DNA of 64,000 bases. Origin: Mycobacterium barrassiae. GTDB taxonomy: Bacteria; Actinomycetota; Actinomycetes; Mycobacteriales; Mycobacteriaceae. Shown here piece after piece: positions 44,580 through 54,116 of this stretch. The stretch is from NCBI RefSeq assembly GCF_025822765.1, contig NZ_JACKUK010000023.1, forward strand, positions 1-64,000, written 5' to 3'. The notes below the pieces were generated by a model. It was not told where the DNA came from, searched no databases, and saw only the letters and a list, made by a program, of their open reading frames with translations. The position numbers and the translations under genes were made by a program. Each line of letters opens with the position of its first letter. Position 1 is the stretch's first letter.

Positions 44580-44682
44580 TTCTGCGGCCCCGGTGGTCAG
44601 TCATGCAAGTCACATCCCGCTTGTGAGGCTCGTCCCACCGGCCGGGTGTTGGGGCGGACGTGACCACGCCAAATATCGGCGG

Positions 44683-44739
44683 CGAAATAGCATTCCGGGC
44701 CGTCGAAGCCGTAGCCCGACAACCCGGAATGCTATTTCG
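44683..44739. repeat. Long perfect dyad D
   Basis: CGAAATAGCATTCCGGG (44683-44699) and CCCGGAATGCTATTTCG (44723-44739) are perfect 17-bp arms around 23 nt, ending 8 bp after the stop of the membrane protein encoded on the minus strand. It could form a strong hairpin or cruciform, and a terminator role is possible. Only one copy was seen here. Confidence 0.72.
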
Positions 44740-44747
44740 AGGAAGCG

Positions 44748-45380
44748 TCAGTGCGCGTGCGTCCGCCGCCGGCTGAACGTGTCACGCCAGCGATGGCGCC
44801 CCGTCGAACTGGCCGTCGGCTGGATCTCGGTGACCGCATCGGTGTCCGCGAGCGCCGACTCCGCCTGCTCAGCAGCGACCGGGCGGTCGACGTACTCGAC
44901 GTCACGCACGCTGCGTACCGAAATGCGGCCCACCGCCGCCGCCCCGAGGAACACGATCAACGCACCGAGTCCGTAGAAGTACGCCAACTCGAGCACCACT
45001 GCCTTGGTCTCCGTCACCGCGACGGGTGCACCCACGTCACCGATGCCCAGCAGTCCTGCCGACGCGCGACCGACGATGAACCAGGCGCCCGCGAGCACGG
45101 CCAGCCACGCCCCGAACATCGCGGTGGCCCGATTGCGGGAAACGAGCAACAGAAGTCCGCCCACTACCGCCACCGCACCGGGCAGCACCTCGAGCCACCC
45201 GCGCGCCTCGGTCCACGTCCAGGCCCGGTCGGGGCTGAAGGCGAAGTCGAAGAACGGTCCGACGAACGGAATGAGAGCGCCCCAGGCGCCCAGAAGTACC
45301 AGCAGAAAACCGCTCATTGCGCCCCGACTGCGCTGCATCTGAAGGCGGCCCCCGCGGGTCCGAACTCGCGTATCAGTCAT
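44748..45380 (-). CDS. Four-helix membrane protein of unknown function
   Basis: 210 residues from ATG 45380. Hydrophobic segments: GFLLVLLGAWGALIPFVGPFF, VLPGAVAVVGGLLLLV, MFGAWLAVLAGAWFIVG and ALIVFLGAAAVGRI, then a cytoplasmic C-terminal tail rich in Arg and Ala ending RRRTHAH. No family is recognised. It is divergent from the carboxylic acid reductase; the 249-bp gap between them shows no clear motif beyond the reductase ribosome binding site. Confidence 0.7.
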   Translation of the reverse strand: MTDTRVRTRGGRLQMQRSRGAMSGFLLVLLGAWGALIPFVGPFFDFAFSPDRAWTWTEARGWLEVLPGAVAVVGGLLLLVSRNRATAMFGAWLAVLAGAWFIVGRASAGLLGIGDVGAPVAVTETKAVVLELAYFYGLGALIVFLGAAAVGRISVRSVRDVEYVDRPVAAEQAESALADTDAVTEIQPTASSTGRHRWRDTFSRRRTHAH

Positions 45381-45629
45381 GTAGGTCGGAGTACCCGCAC
45401 CAGACAACCCGTAACCCGCCTCCGGCGGCCGCGACAACCGTTGTGGCCACCGCAAACCTGACGCCTGTGATAGTCGCCACCACCCATGTGGCCCAGCTGG
45501 CCATCCAAGGCGCTCACAGCGAACTGACAGCAACCAGCCGGAATAGCTTTAGTTTCGCTAACGATCCTTCTAGTAGTGGGCTCAACGAGGCGCCCGACCA
45601 ATTGATTTGTGTTATCGAAGGATTCCTCG

Positions 45630-48600
45630 ATGTCCACTGATACCCGTGAAGAGCGCCTGGAGCGCCGCATCGCAAATCTGTACGCCACCGATCCACAGTT
45701 CGCCGCCGCCAAACCCGACGCGACGATCAGCGAGGCCATCGAACAGCCAGGGTTGCCGCTGGACGAGCTGGTGCGCGTGGTGATGGAGGGCTACACCGAC
45801 CGTCCCGCACTCGGCGAACGCGCGATTGAACACGTCACCGACGCGCAGGGTCGCACCACCGCAAAGCTTCTCCCCCGTTTCAACACCATCACCTATCGCG
45901 AGCTGTGGAACAGGGTCAACGCGGTCACCAGCGCCCTTGCCGACGTCCGTCCCGGCGATCGCGTCGCGATCCTCGGCTTCGCCAGCGTCGACTACACGGT
46001 GCTCGACATGTCCACCATCACGCTCGGCGCCGTCTCGGTGCCGCTGCAGACCAGCGCCCCGCTCACATCGCTGCGTCCCATCGTCACCGAAACCGCACCC
46101 ACCGTCATCGCGTCGAGCATCGACTATGTCGACGACGCAGTCGAACTCGTGTTGACCGGCCACACGCCGACCACTCTGATCGTCTTCGACTACGACCCTG
46201 AGATCACCGACCATCGCGAGGCCTATGACGCCGCGCGCGCTCACCTAACGGATCACCCCGTCGTAGTGGAAACGCTGCAGGACGTGTTGGAGCGCGGAAA
46301 GAAGTTGCCCCCGAAGCCTGTTGCTCATCGCGAGGCAGAGGATTTGGCACTGCTGATCTACACCTCGGGCAGCACGGGTGCGCCGAAGGGCGCGATCTAC
46401 ACCCGCAGTTTGTTCGCCAAGTTATGGCTGCCCCACCATTGGGGCTGGGCCGACAGCCTGGAACCGTCGATCATCCTGAGCTTCATGCCGATGAGTCACG
46501 TCATGGGACGCTTCGGCCTCTACGGAGCGCTGGCCCACGGCGGCACAGCGTATTTCGCCGCCAAGAGCGACCTTTCGACCTTCCTCGACGACCTCGGTCT
46601 CGTGCGGCCGACACAGCTGTCCTTCGTGCCGCGCGTCTGGGACATGCTGTCCGCGGAAGTGCACAGCCAGTTGAACCGTCACGCGGCCGACGGCGCCGAC
46701 ACCCTGTCCGACGCCGAATTCCTCGGCGTGGTGCGGGATCGCTTGATCGGCAACCGGTATTTGACCGCGGTCACCGGGTCCGCCCCGACGTCGCCGGAGC
46801 TGACGTCCTGGGTCGAGTCCTTCCTCGACCTGGACCTGCACGACGGCTACGGATCCACCGAGGCGGGCGGAGTGCTCCTCGACGGACAGTTGAAGCGCCC
46901 ACCGGTCCTTGACTACAAGCTCGTGGACGTGCCGGATCTGGGCTACTTCAGCACTGACCGCCCTTATCCCCGAGGCGAACTGCTGCTCAAGACCACCAAC
47001 ATGTTCCCCGGCTACTACAAGCGTCCCGAGGTGACCGCCGACGTGTTCGACGCGGACGGCTACTACCGGACCGGCGACGTCATGGCCGAGCTCGGCCCGG
47101 ATCAGCTGCAGTATGTGGACCGGCGGAACTTCGTCCTCAAGCTGTCGCAGGGCGAGTTCGTTACCGCGTCGAAGCTGGAGCCGGTGTTCGAAACCAGTCC
47201 CCTGGTGCGGCAGATCTATATCTACGGCAACAGCGCCCGCGCCTACCTGCTCGCGGTGATCGTGCCAACCCCCGAAGCGCTCGCCCGCTATGACGGTGAG
47301 CAACTGCGCGCCGCGATCAGCGAATCGCTGGCCGACGTCGCGAAGGCGGCCGGTCTGCAATCCTTCGAGGTGCCGCGTGACTTCATCGTGGAGACAACGG
47401 CATTCACGTTGGAGAACGGTCTGTTGACCGGGATCCGTAAGCTGGCCCGGCCCAAGCTGAAGGAGATCTACGGTCCTCGGCTGGAGGAGCTGTACTCCGA
47501 ACATGCGGAGGGCCAGGCCGCCGAGTTGCGCGAGTTGCGACAGAACGGTGCCGCGCGGCCCGTCATCGAGACCGTCAGTCGGGCGGCCGCAGCGCAGCTC
47601 GGTACCGCGGCGGCAGACCTGTCACCCGACGCCCACTTCACCGACTTGGGTGGGGATTCGTTGTCGGCGTTGACGTTCGCCAATCTGCTGCACGACATTT
47701 TCGACATCGAGGTCCCCGTCGGCGTGATCGTGAGCCCCGCCAATGACCTTGCCGCGCTTGCCGATTACATCGAGACCGAACGCTCCGGTAGCAGCCGTCC
47801 GACGTTCGCGTCGGTGCACGGTCGCGGTGCCACCACGGTGCACGCCGCCGAGCTGACCCTGGACAAGTTCCTCGACGCCGCCACCCTGGCGTCCGCACCG
47901 GCACTGCCGTATCCCAGCCAAGAGGTGCGCACCGTGCTGCTGACCGGCGCGACCGGGTTCCTGGGCCGTTATCTGGCCCTGGAATGGCTGGAGCGGATGC
48001 ATCTCGTCGACGGCAAAGTGATCTGTCTCATTCGCGCCAAGGACGACGCCACCGCGCGGCAGCGCCTCGACGAAACCTTCGACAGCGGCGACCCGGCATT
48101 GCTGAACCACTACCGGCGACTGGCGGCCGAGCATCTGGAGGTGCTCGCCGGCGACAAGGGTGAGTCAGATCTCGGACTCGACGAGAAGACCTGGCAGCGA
48201 CTGGCCGACACCGTCGACCTGATCGTGGACCCCGCCGCACTGGTCAACCACGTCCTGCCGTACGACCAGCTGTTCGGACCCAACGTCGTCGGGACCGCCG
48301 AGCTGATCAAATTGGCGCTGACCACGAAGTTGAAGCCGTTCATCTACCTGTCCACGGTCGGCGTCGGTGATCAGGTCGAACCGTCGAAGTTCGTTGAGGA
48401 CGCCGACGTTAGGCAGATGAGCGCGACGCGCTCGGTCAACGACGGCTACGCCAACGGTTACGGCAACAGCAAGTGGGCCGGTGAGGTGCTGCTGCGCGAA
48501 GCCCACGATCTCAGCGGTCTGCCGGTGGCGGTGTTCCGGTGTGACATGATCCTGGCCGAGCCCCGCTACGCCGGTCAGCTCAACGTGCCCGACATGTTCA

Positions 48601-49118
48601 CCCGGCTGCTGCTGAGTCTGGTGGCCACGGGAATCGCACCCGGATCGTTCTACGAACTGGACGCCGCGGGGCATCGGCAGCGGGTCCATTATGACGGTCT
48701 CCCAGTCGATTTCATCGCCGAGGCGATCTCCACCCTGGGCGCGCGCCAAGCCCACGGGTTCGAGACTTACCACGTGATGAACCCCTACGACGACGGCATC
48801 GGGCTCGACGAATACGTCGACTGGCTGGTCGAGGCCGGCTACCCGATCGACCGGGTTGCGGACTACGCGGAGTGGCTACAGCGGTTCGAGACGAGCATGC
48901 GGGCCCTGCCGGATCGGCAGCGTCAGGCGTCGCTACTGCCGCTGCTGCACAGCTATGCGCAGCCCGCCAAGCCGCTTCGCGGTGCCTTGGCCACCACCGA
49001 GCGGTTCCGCGCCGCGGTGCAGGAGGCGAAAATCGGTCCGGACAAAGACATCCCACATGTCACGGCCGACATCATCGTCAAGTACATCACCGACCTGCAG
49101 TTGCTCGGGCTGCTGTAA
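45630..49118 (+). CDS. car: Carboxylic acid reductase (FadD9-type)
   Basis: 1162 residues from ATG 45630, which has GAAGGA 7 nt upstream. Domains in order: an adenylation domain ([11 protein letters not shown], from Tyr244; GYGSTEAGG), a carrier domain with the phosphopantetheine Ser677 in [10 protein letters not shown], and a thioester reductase with Rossmann TGATGFLG (772-779) and active-site YGNSK (Tyr944, Lys948). It reduces carboxylic acids to aldehydes with ATP and NADPH and must be activated by a phosphopantetheinyl transferase. It corresponds to Rv2590 in position, between gabT and ruvB. Confidence 0.95.
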   Translation: MSTDTREERLERRIANLYATDPQFAAAKPDATISEAIEQPGLPLDELVRVVMEGYTDRPALGERAIEHVTDAQGRTTAKLLPRFNTITYRELWNRVNAVTSALADVRPGDRVAILGFASVDYTVLDMSTITLGAVSVPLQTSAPLTSLRPIVTETAPTVIASSIDYVDDAVELVLTGHTPTTLIVFDYDPEITDHREAYDAARAHLTDHPVVVETLQDVLERGKKLPPKPVAHREAEDLALLIYTSGSTGAPKGAIYTRSLFAKLWLPHHWGWADSLEPSIILSFMPMSHVMGRFGLYGALAHGGTAYFAAKSDLSTFLDDLGLVRPTQLSFVPRVWDMLSAEVHSQLNRHAADGADTLSDAEFLGVVRDRLIGNRYLTAVTGSAPTSPELTSWVESFLDLDLHDGYGSTEAGGVLLDGQLKRPPVLDYKLVDVPDLGYFSTDRPYPRGELLLKTTNMFPGYYKRPEVTADVFDADGYYRTGDVMAELGPDQLQYVDRRNFVLKLSQGEFVTASKLEPVFETSPLVRQIYIYGNSARAYLLAVIVPTPEALARYDGEQLRAAISESLADVAKAAGLQSFEVPRDFIVETTAFTLENGLLTGIRKLARPKLKEIYGPRLEELYSEHAEGQAAELRELRQNGAARPVIETVSRAAAAQLGTAAADLSPDAHFTDLGGDSLSALTFANLLHDIFDIEVPVGVIVSPANDLAALADYIETERSGSSRPTFASVHGRGATTVHAAELTLDKFLDAATLASAPALPYPSQEVRTVLLTGATGFLGRYLALEWLERMHLVDGKVICLIRAKDDATARQRLDETFDSGDPALLNHYRRLAAEHLEVLAGDKGESDLGLDEKTWQRLADTVDLIVDPAALVNHVLPYDQLFGPNVVGTAELIKLALTTKLKPFIYLSTVGVGDQVEPSKFVEDADVRQMSATRSVNDGYANGYGNSKWAGEVLLREAHDLSGLPVAVFRCDMILAEPRYAGQLNVPDMFTRLLLSLVATGIAPGSFYELDAAGHRQRVHYDGLPVDFIAEAISTLGARQAHGFETYHVMNPYDDGIGLDEYVDWLVEAGYPIDRVADYAEWLQRFETSMRALPDRQRQASLLPLLHSYAQPAKPLRGALATTERFRAAVQEAKIGPDKDIPHVTADIIVKYITDLQLLGLL

Positions 49119-49124
49119 GCGGCG

Positions 49125-49517
49125 CTACGTCGCCAGCGCGACGCCCAAGAGCACGATCGCGATCAGGGGCAGAATGCCCTGGGTGATCGCGGCTCGTGCC
49201 TTGTCGGGCGACGACAGCAGCAGCACCAGCGCCGCGGCGAGCATGGATCCGGTGCCGGCGAAGACGAGAGCCAACCCGACGCCGCAGTGCCCGAGCGCGC
49301 CGACGACGATGCCGACGAAGGTCACGATCGCCAGAAACAGGTTGTAGAAGCCTTGGTTGAAGGCGAGTTCCTTGGTGGCCAGCGCTTCTTCCTCGCTGAT
49401 CCCGAATGTCGCCCTGGTGCGTGGCGAGGTCCAGGTCAACGACTCCATCACCCAGATGTAGACGTGCAACAGGGCCGCGAGACCCGCGAACCCCAATCCT
49501 GCGTAAATCAACGCCAT
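49125..49517 (-). CDS. DUF1304 membrane protein
   Basis: 130 residues with four helices (LGFAGLAALLHVYIWVME, FNLFLAIVTFVGIVVGAL-type, GLALVFAGTGSMLAAALVLLL, GILPLIAIVLLGVALA). HVYIWVMES and ATKELAFNQGFYNLFLA are the DUF1304 signature. Function unknown. It lies 4 bp after ruvB on the same strand, so it may be the last gene of the ruvCAB operon. Confidence 0.85.
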   Translation of the reverse strand: MALIYAGLGFAGLAALLHVYIWVMESLTWTSPRTRATFGISEEEALATKELAFNQGFYNLFLAIVTFVGIVVGALGHCGVGLALVFAGTGSMLAAALVLLLSSPDKARAAITQGILPLIAIVLLGVALAT

Positions 49518-49521
49518 TCCC

Positions 49522-50580
49522 CTATTCGAACAGACCGGGCTGCCCGAAACCGGCGGTTCCGGCAGGCGGCGTCATTCCGAGGTGGGTCCAGGCCTGGGCG
49601 GTGGCGACACGTCCGCGGGGCGTACGGGCGATCATGCCGGCACGCACGAGGAACGGCTCGCACACCTCCTCGACCGTCGTGGCTTCCTCCCCCACCGCGA
49701 CCGCCAGTGTGGACACCCCGACGGGCCCGCCGCCGAAACTCTTTGTGAGCGCGGACAATACGGCCCGGTCCAGACGATCCAGCCCAAGCTCGTCCACGTC
49801 GTACACCGCAAGCGCGGACTTGGCGATGTCGCGGGTGATGACGCCGTCGGCGCGCACCTCGGCGAAGTCCCGGACCCGTCGCAGCAGCCGGTTGGCGATA
49901 CGCGGCGTGCCGCGTGACCGCCGGGCGACCTCAGCTCCGGCGTCGGCCTGCAACTCGATGCCGAGGATGCCGGCCGAGCGGGTCAACACCCGCTCGAGTT
50001 CGGCGGGTTCGTAGAAATCCATGTGGGCGGTGAAGCCGAACCTGTCACGCAACGGGCCCGTCAGCGCACCGGAGCGGGTGGTGGCCCCGACGAGGGTGAA
50101 CGGCGCGACCTCCAGCGGAATGGACGTGGCACCCGGACCCTTTCCGACCACGACGTCGACCCGGAAGTCCTCCATCGCGAGGTAGAGCATCTCCTCCGCC
50201 GGCCTGGCGATGCGGTGGATCTCGTCGATGAACAGCACGTCGTGCTCGACGAGGTTGGACAGCATCGCCGCCAGATCGCCCGCACGTTCCAGCGCGGGCC
50301 CGGAGGTGACCCGCAGCGACGTGCCGAGTTCGGCCGCGATGATCATCGCCAGCGAGGTCTTGCCCAGCCCCGGCGGACCGGACAACAGGATGTGATCCGG
50401 TGTGCCGCCGCGGTTCTTGGCGCCCTCGAGCACCAGTTGCAGCTGCTCGCGGACGCGAGGCTGGCCGATGAACTCCGCAAGCGACCGGGGCCGCAGGCTG
50501 GCGTCGATGTCGCCCTCGCCGACGGTCAGCGCCGGGCTGACCTCCCGCTCCTCGGACGCGTCGTCGTCGAACCTGTTCAT
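49522..50580 (-). CDS. ruvB: Holliday junction helicase motor RuvB
   Basis: 352 residues. AAA+ motor with Walker [10 protein letters not shown], Walker B LFIDEIHR, sensor [16 protein letters not shown] and a C-terminal winged helix ending [13 protein letters not shown]. It drives branch migration with RuvA. Its ATG overlaps the ruvA stop. It is probably SOS-inducible through the box before ruvC. Confidence 0.97.
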   Translation of the reverse strand: MNRFDDDASEEREVSPALTVGEGDIDASLRPRSLAEFIGQPRVREQLQLVLEGAKNRGGTPDHILLSGPPGLGKTSLAMIIAAELGTSLRVTSGPALERAGDLAAMLSNLVEHDVLFIDEIHRIARPAEEMLYLAMEDFRVDVVVGKGPGATSIPLEVAPFTLVGATTRSGALTGPLRDRFGFTAHMDFYEPAELERVLTRSAGILGIELQADAGAEVARRSRGTPRIANRLLRRVRDFAEVRADGVITRDIAKSALAVYDVDELGLDRLDRAVLSALTKSFGGGPVGVSTLAVAVGEEATTVEEVCEPFLVRAGMIARTPRGRVATAQAWTHLGMTPPAGTAGFGQPGLFE

Positions 50581-51164
50581 TTCCTACCCAACATCGACAG
50601 AGCCGAGCGCAACGCCGTCGACTGCGTGGCCTCGGGTTCGTTGGCGAGCACCTTGTCGGTGGCCTCTTCAGCCTGCTTGACCGCAAAACCAAGCCCGACA
50701 AGCGCTTCCACGACGGGGCCACGCACCGAATGGCCGTTGAGCGCGGCGGCGCCGGACGTCGTCACCGCACCCACCTTGTCGCGCAGGCTGAGCGCCATCA
50801 GTTCGGCCGTCTTCTTGCCGACCTTGGGTATCCGCGTCAGCGCGGCGATGTCGCCCTCGGCGATCGCACGCCGCAGTGTGGGCCCGTCGTACATCGCCAG
50901 GGCACCCAGCGCGATGCTGGGCCCGATGCCCGACACCCCCAGCAGCGTCAGGAACAGGTTGCGGGCGTCCGCGTCGGCGAAGCCGTACAGCGTCATCGAA
51001 TCCTCGCGCACGACCATCGCGGTGATCAGCCGGGCCTCGTCACCGCGGTGCAGTGTCGCCAGGGTGGACGGGGTGGCCATGACCTTGTAGCCGACGCCTG
51101 CGGCCTCGATGACGACGTGGTCGAGGGCGATGTCGAGGACCTCGCCGCGAACGGATGCGATCAT
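50577..51164 (-). CDS. ruvA: Holliday junction DNA-binding protein RuvA
   Basis: 195 residues. An OB-fold N-terminus ([28 protein letters not shown]) is followed by two helix-hairpin-helix units ([39 protein letters not shown]) and a C-terminal RuvB-binding domain ([22 protein letters not shown]). It overlaps ruvC and ruvB by 4 bp each. Confidence 0.96.
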   Translation of the reverse strand: MIASVRGEVLDIALDHVVIEAAGVGYKVMATPSTLATLHRGDEARLITAMVVREDSMTLYGFADADARNLFLTLLGVSGIGPSIALGALAMYDGPTLRRAIAEGDIAALTRIPKVGKKTAELMALSLRDKVGAVTTSGAAALNGHSVRGPVVEALVGLGFAVKQAEEATDKVLANEPEATQSTALRSALSMLGRK

Positions 51165-51727
51165 CGTGTCGCCTTTGCTTTCGCTTTGATCGTCGCCTTG
51201 AACTTGCGTTGTTGCTCCGCGGCCAGCGCCTCCGCCGCCGCCATCCGCGCGATCATCGGGGCGCGCCAGCAGTGACAGATCGCCAGCGCCAGTGCGTCGG
51301 CGGCATCGGCGGGTGTCGGTTTGGTCTGCAGCGCAAGGATTCTCGTCACCATCGCGGTGACCTGCGCCTTGTCGGCATTACCGTTGCCGGTGACGGCGGC
51401 CTTGACCTCACTGGGCGTGTGGAAGTGAACGTCGATTCCCCGTCGGGCCGCCGCCAGCGCGATGACCCCGCCCGCCTGTGCGGTACCCATCGCCGTGTTC
51501 GCGTTCTGGTTGGCGAACACCCGCTCGATGGCGATCACGTCGGGCACGTGGGTGTCCATCCAGTGCTCGACGGTGTCGCTGATGGTGAGCAAGCGGTGCT
51601 GCAGCGGCTCATCGGAGGGCGTGCGCACGACGTCGACGTCCAGGGCGACGACCTGCCGGCCCTTGCCGCCTTCGATGACGGACAACCCGCAGCGCGTCAA
51701 CCCGGGGTCGACACCCATAACCCGCAC
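51161..51727 (-). CDS. ruvC: Holliday junction resolvase RuvC
   Basis: 188 residues from GTG 51727, chosen because AGGAGG lies 7 nt upstream and the protein then begins [14 protein letters not shown], with catalytic Asp7. Other active-site residues are in [12 protein letters not shown] and the [14 protein letters not shown] helix. It cuts Holliday junctions brought by RuvAB. An SOS box with one mismatch lies 14 bp upstream. It is first gene of ruvCAB. Confidence 0.96.
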   Translation of the reverse strand: MRVMGVDPGLTRCGLSVIEGGKGRQVVALDVDVVRTPSDEPLQHRLLTISDTVEHWMDTHVPDVIAIERVFANQNANTAMGTAQAGGVIALAAARRGIDVHFHTPSEVKAAVTGNGNADKAQVTAMVTRILALQTKPTPADAADALALAICHCWRAPMIARMAAAEALAAEQQRKFKATIKAKAKATR

Positions 51728-51740
51728 GTCAGAGCCTCCT

Positions 51741-51756
51741 GTGAACATCTGTTCGA
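51741..51756 (-). promoter_or_regulatory. LexA (SOS) box of ruvCAB
   Basis: Read on the minus strand, TCGAAC-AGAT-GTTCAC matches the TCGAAC-n4-GTTCGA consensus with one mismatch, just upstream of the ruvC ribosome binding site. SOS control of ruvC is established in mycobacteria. Confidence 0.82.
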
Positions 51757-51799
51757 GAGACTAGCCCGCAGCACCGACCGCACCGGGGAGGACACGCGG

Positions 51800-52108
51800 C
51801 TAGACGAGGAAGTACCCGGGACGGTCGTCCGGCGCGACTTCATGCGCGATCTCGTTCATGCGGAGCTTCGACGTGGTCCACCCGCGCACCAACTCTTTGC
51901 GCACCCGTTCACCGTCGCGCTCGACGGTGATCACCCACCGCACGCCGCAGAACTTGGCCAGCAGCCAGAACGGCCACAGCACCGTGAAGACCAGCGCGAT
52001 GAGACTCTCCACCCAGCCGAAGGTCACATCGAGCAGCCCGTTGGGGAAGGGCCACCACCGCCTCTTGATCGACCACTCGACGCCGTTGCGATCCGTGATA
52101 ACTGCCAC
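51800..52108 (-). CDS. Small membrane protein of unknown function
   Basis: 102 residues. A polar start (MAVITDRNGVEWSIKRRWWPF) precedes a hydrophobic stretch (WVESLIALVFTVLWPFWLLAKF) and a basic strand-rich end (WVITVERDGERVRKELVRGW) finishing in PGYFLV. One or two membrane passages are likely. No family is recognised. It lies upstream of ruvC, 72 bp away, on the same strand. Confidence 0.62.
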   Translation of the reverse strand: MAVITDRNGVEWSIKRRWWPFPNGLLDVTFGWVESLIALVFTVLWPFWLLAKFCGVRWVITVERDGERVRKELVRGWTTSKLRMNEIAHEVAPDDRPGYFLV

Positions 52109-52162
52109 GGGGAGCTATTTTGCTTGTCAGAGTGGGCATTCCGCACGATTGAAGGCCACGCA

Positions 52163-52783
52163 TCAGGTCGATGTGACGATGCCAACACCGCGGCTAGCGG
52201 GTGCACGCTGAGTCAGCGCTACGCCGCTGTACTGCGGCGCGAGCGCCCGCCCCGCGGCGAGCAACGGCTCGGTGCTACGCAGCGTGCGCGCCAGTACGAA
52301 CGCACCCTCCAACGCGCCGACGATCGTCAGCGTTACGTCGCGTGCCGTCGCCGGGTCCAGGCCGCGGGCGGTGAAATACGCGGCGCCGCCGTCGATCCAG
52401 CTGCTGAACACGGCCGCGGAGGTTTCGCGGAGTTCCTCGACGGTGTCGGCGACCTCGGCGGCCACGCTCGCGACCGGGCACATGTTGGCGAAGCCGGTCT
52501 GGGCCATGTCCTCTGCGGCCTGGGTGAACAGTGCGTCGATCGCCTCGCCCAGGTCGGTGTGGGTGTCGACGATCGACGGGATGAGCAGGCCGTACGCCAT
52601 GCCGGCGTTGATCAGCGCCTCGCGTGCGATCTGGACCTTGCCGCCGCGGAAGTGGTGATACAGCGAGCCGATCGGGGCGCCGGAGGCCGCGGCGATGTCC
52701 TTCATGCCGACCGCGCCGTAGCCCTTGTGCCGCATCAGCTCGGCCGCGGCGGTCAGGATCGCCTCCCTGGTGGACCTTGCCAT
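52163..52783 (-). CDS. TetR-family transcriptional regulator (YxaF/LmrA-like)
   Basis: 206 residues from ATG 52783, with AGGAGG 5 nt upstream. HTH: RHKGYGAVGMKDIAAASGAPIGSLYHHFRGGK (about 20-50). A C-terminal domain with MCPVASVAAEVADTVEELRE is typical of the LmrA/YxaF-type TetR group. It is divergent from an alpha/beta-hydrolase; the gap holds TAGA/TTCTA repeats that fit this family's operators. Confidence 0.87.
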   Translation of the reverse strand: MARSTREAILTAAAELMRHKGYGAVGMKDIAAASGAPIGSLYHHFRGGKVQIAREALINAGMAYGLLIPSIVDTHTDLGEAIDALFTQAAEDMAQTGFANMCPVASVAAEVADTVEELRETSAAVFSSWIDGGAAYFTARGLDPATARDVTLTIVGALEGAFVLARTLRSTEPLLAAGRALAPQYSGVALTQRAPASRGVGIVTST

Positions 52784-52804
52784 TCGCACCTCCTGAGGAC
52801 AGAC

Positions 52805-52834
52805 TAGAGCATACGTTCTAGAATCAACGTTCTA
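52805..52834. promoter_or_regulatory. TetR operator region with overlapping half-sites
   Basis: TAGAGC-atac-GTTCTA (52805-52820, one mismatch) overlaps TAGAA-tcaacg-TTCTA (52819-52834). ACGTTCTA occurs twice, 14 bp apart. TAGAAT at 52819-52824 could also be the -10 of the hydrolase gene, so bound repressor would cover the promoter. Confidence 0.68.
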
Positions 52835-52847
52835 ATGAGAGGTCGCC

Positions 52848-53750
52848 ATGAAATCCGTCGACGTCACCGCAGGGACCATCGAGTACCGCGAGAAGGGCGA
52901 CCCCACCGGTGCGCCCGTCGTGCTGCTGCACGGCCTGCTGATGAACGACACGCAGTGGAACCTCGCGCTGCCCCACCTGCCGACGGGGTTCCGCTATCTG
53001 CTTCCCGTCCTGCCGATCGGCGGGCATCGGATCCCCATGCGCGACGACGCGGACCTCACGATGCCTGGGATGGTCGACGTCGTCGCGGACTTTCTCGACG
53101 CCCTGAATCTCACCGATGTCACGCTGGTGATCACGGACTGGGGTGGCCCGCTGTTCCTCACCGACCGGGGTCGCGACGGTCGCGTGGCGCGCATGGTGAT
53201 CTGCCCGTCGGAAGCGTTCACGAACTTCCCGCCCGGGTTCCCCGGCAAGGTCACGTGGGCGGCCACGCGTAGCACCGGCACCGTCAAGCTGGCGATGCAG
53301 CAGCTGCGCATCGCCCGGCTGCGCAACCGGTTCTTCATGTTCGGGATGATGGCCGCCAAGCCCATCCCCCAGGACATCGCCGAGGCGTGGACGGACGCCG
53401 GCCTCGCCGACATCCGGATCCGTCGCGACCTGCTGAAGTATGCGCGCACCAAGTTCGACAAGGCCGATCTGGCGCGTGCCACCAACCGGCTGGCCGACTT
53501 TCGCGGGGACGTGCTGGTGCTGTGGAGCCGGAACCGCGTGATGCCCGTGGCCCACGCTGAGGCGTTGGCCGAATTGACCGGCGGCACACTGCGTTACGTC
53601 GACGACGCGAAGGTGCTGATCATGCTCGACCAGCCTGAGGAGACCGCGCGGGCGATCGGCGAGTTTCTCAGCGCTCCAGCAGGCCGATCTGTCGCATCTG
53701 CGCCAGAACGTCGACCACACCCCACGTCTCGGCCACGTGACCGTCGATGA
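52848..53750 (+). CDS. Haloalkane-dehalogenase-like alpha/beta-hydrolase
   Basis: 300 residues. VVLLHGLLMNDTQWN is followed by the elbow VITDWGGPLFLTDRGRDGRV, with Asp97 and Trp98 as in haloalkane dehalogenases. Where those enzymes have the catalytic His (before a D-x-P) this one reads AKVLIMLDQPEETARAI, so the His appears to be Val. It may be inactive as a dehalogenase or act on another substrate. The last 27 codons lie antisense to the SnoaL gene. It is divergent from, and probably controlled by, the TetR gene. Confidence 0.8.
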   Translation: MKSVDVTAGTIEYREKGDPTGAPVVLLHGLLMNDTQWNLALPHLPTGFRYLLPVLPIGGHRIPMRDDADLTMPGMVDVVADFLDALNLTDVTLVITDWGGPLFLTDRGRDGRVARMVICPSEAFTNFPPGFPGKVTWAATRSTGTVKLAMQQLRIARLRNRFFMFGMMAAKPIPQDIAEAWTDAGLADIRIRRDLLKYARTKFDKADLARATNRLADFRGDVLVLWSRNRVMPVAHAEALAELTGGTLRYVDDAKVLIMLDQPEETARAIGEFLSAPAGRSVASAPERRPHPTSRPRDRR

Positions 53751-54102
53751 AGCGGAAGATGAAGATCTCGTTGTAGGTCACCGATGTACCGGTGGGCGCG
53801 GTGCCCATGAACTCGCCCAGCTGCGTGCCGGTGACGGTGTTGCGGACGACGATCTTGTCGCCCGCCGCGATCAGGTCGTCGACGGCGAGGTGCAGGTCGG
53901 GATAGACCGCGAAGAGCATCGACCACACCCGCTTGAGCTTCTCCGGGCCCGTCGCGTCGATCGGCAACGGCGTGCGGATCTCGGCATCGAGCAGAACGAA
54001 GTCGTCGATGGTTCGCGCGAGGGCCTCCAAATCGTGTGCGTTCACCGCGTCGTGGAAACGCTTGAACGCCGCGATGTTTCGTGCCTCCTCGGCGCTGGGC
54101 AT
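53668..54102 (-). CDS. SnoaL-like polyketide-cyclase-fold protein
   Basis: 144 residues of cone-shaped NTF2/SnoaL fold: RNIAAFKRFHDAVNAHDLEALARTIDDFVLLDAEI, then GPEKLKRVWSMLFAVYPDLHLAVDDLIAAGDKIVVR and IFIFRFIDGHVAETWGVVDVLAQMRQIG. This matches SnoaL-like ester cyclase/isomerase relatives whose reactions vary. It lies 14 bp after yebC on the same strand and overlaps the end of the convergent hydrolase gene by 83 bp. Confidence 0.82.
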   Translation of the reverse strand: MPSAEEARNIAAFKRFHDAVNAHDLEALARTIDDFVLLDAEIRTPLPIDATGPEKLKRVWSMLFAVYPDLHLAVDDLIAAGDKIVVRNTVTGTQLGEFMGTAPTGTSVTYNEIFIFRFIDGHVAETWGVVDVLAQMRQIGLLER

Positions 54103-54116
54103 ATGGCGCGACCGGG

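Noticed and set aside
45381-45629. Search for a regulatory motif in the gap before the carboxylic acid reductase
   Set aside because: Only short, chance-level repeats were found apart from the ribosome binding site; no operator or riboswitch-like structure is supportable.
46422-47504. 360-codon minus-strand frame inside the carboxylic acid reductase gene
   Set aside because: Shadow of the adenylation and carrier-domain coding sequence; no start signal or domain.
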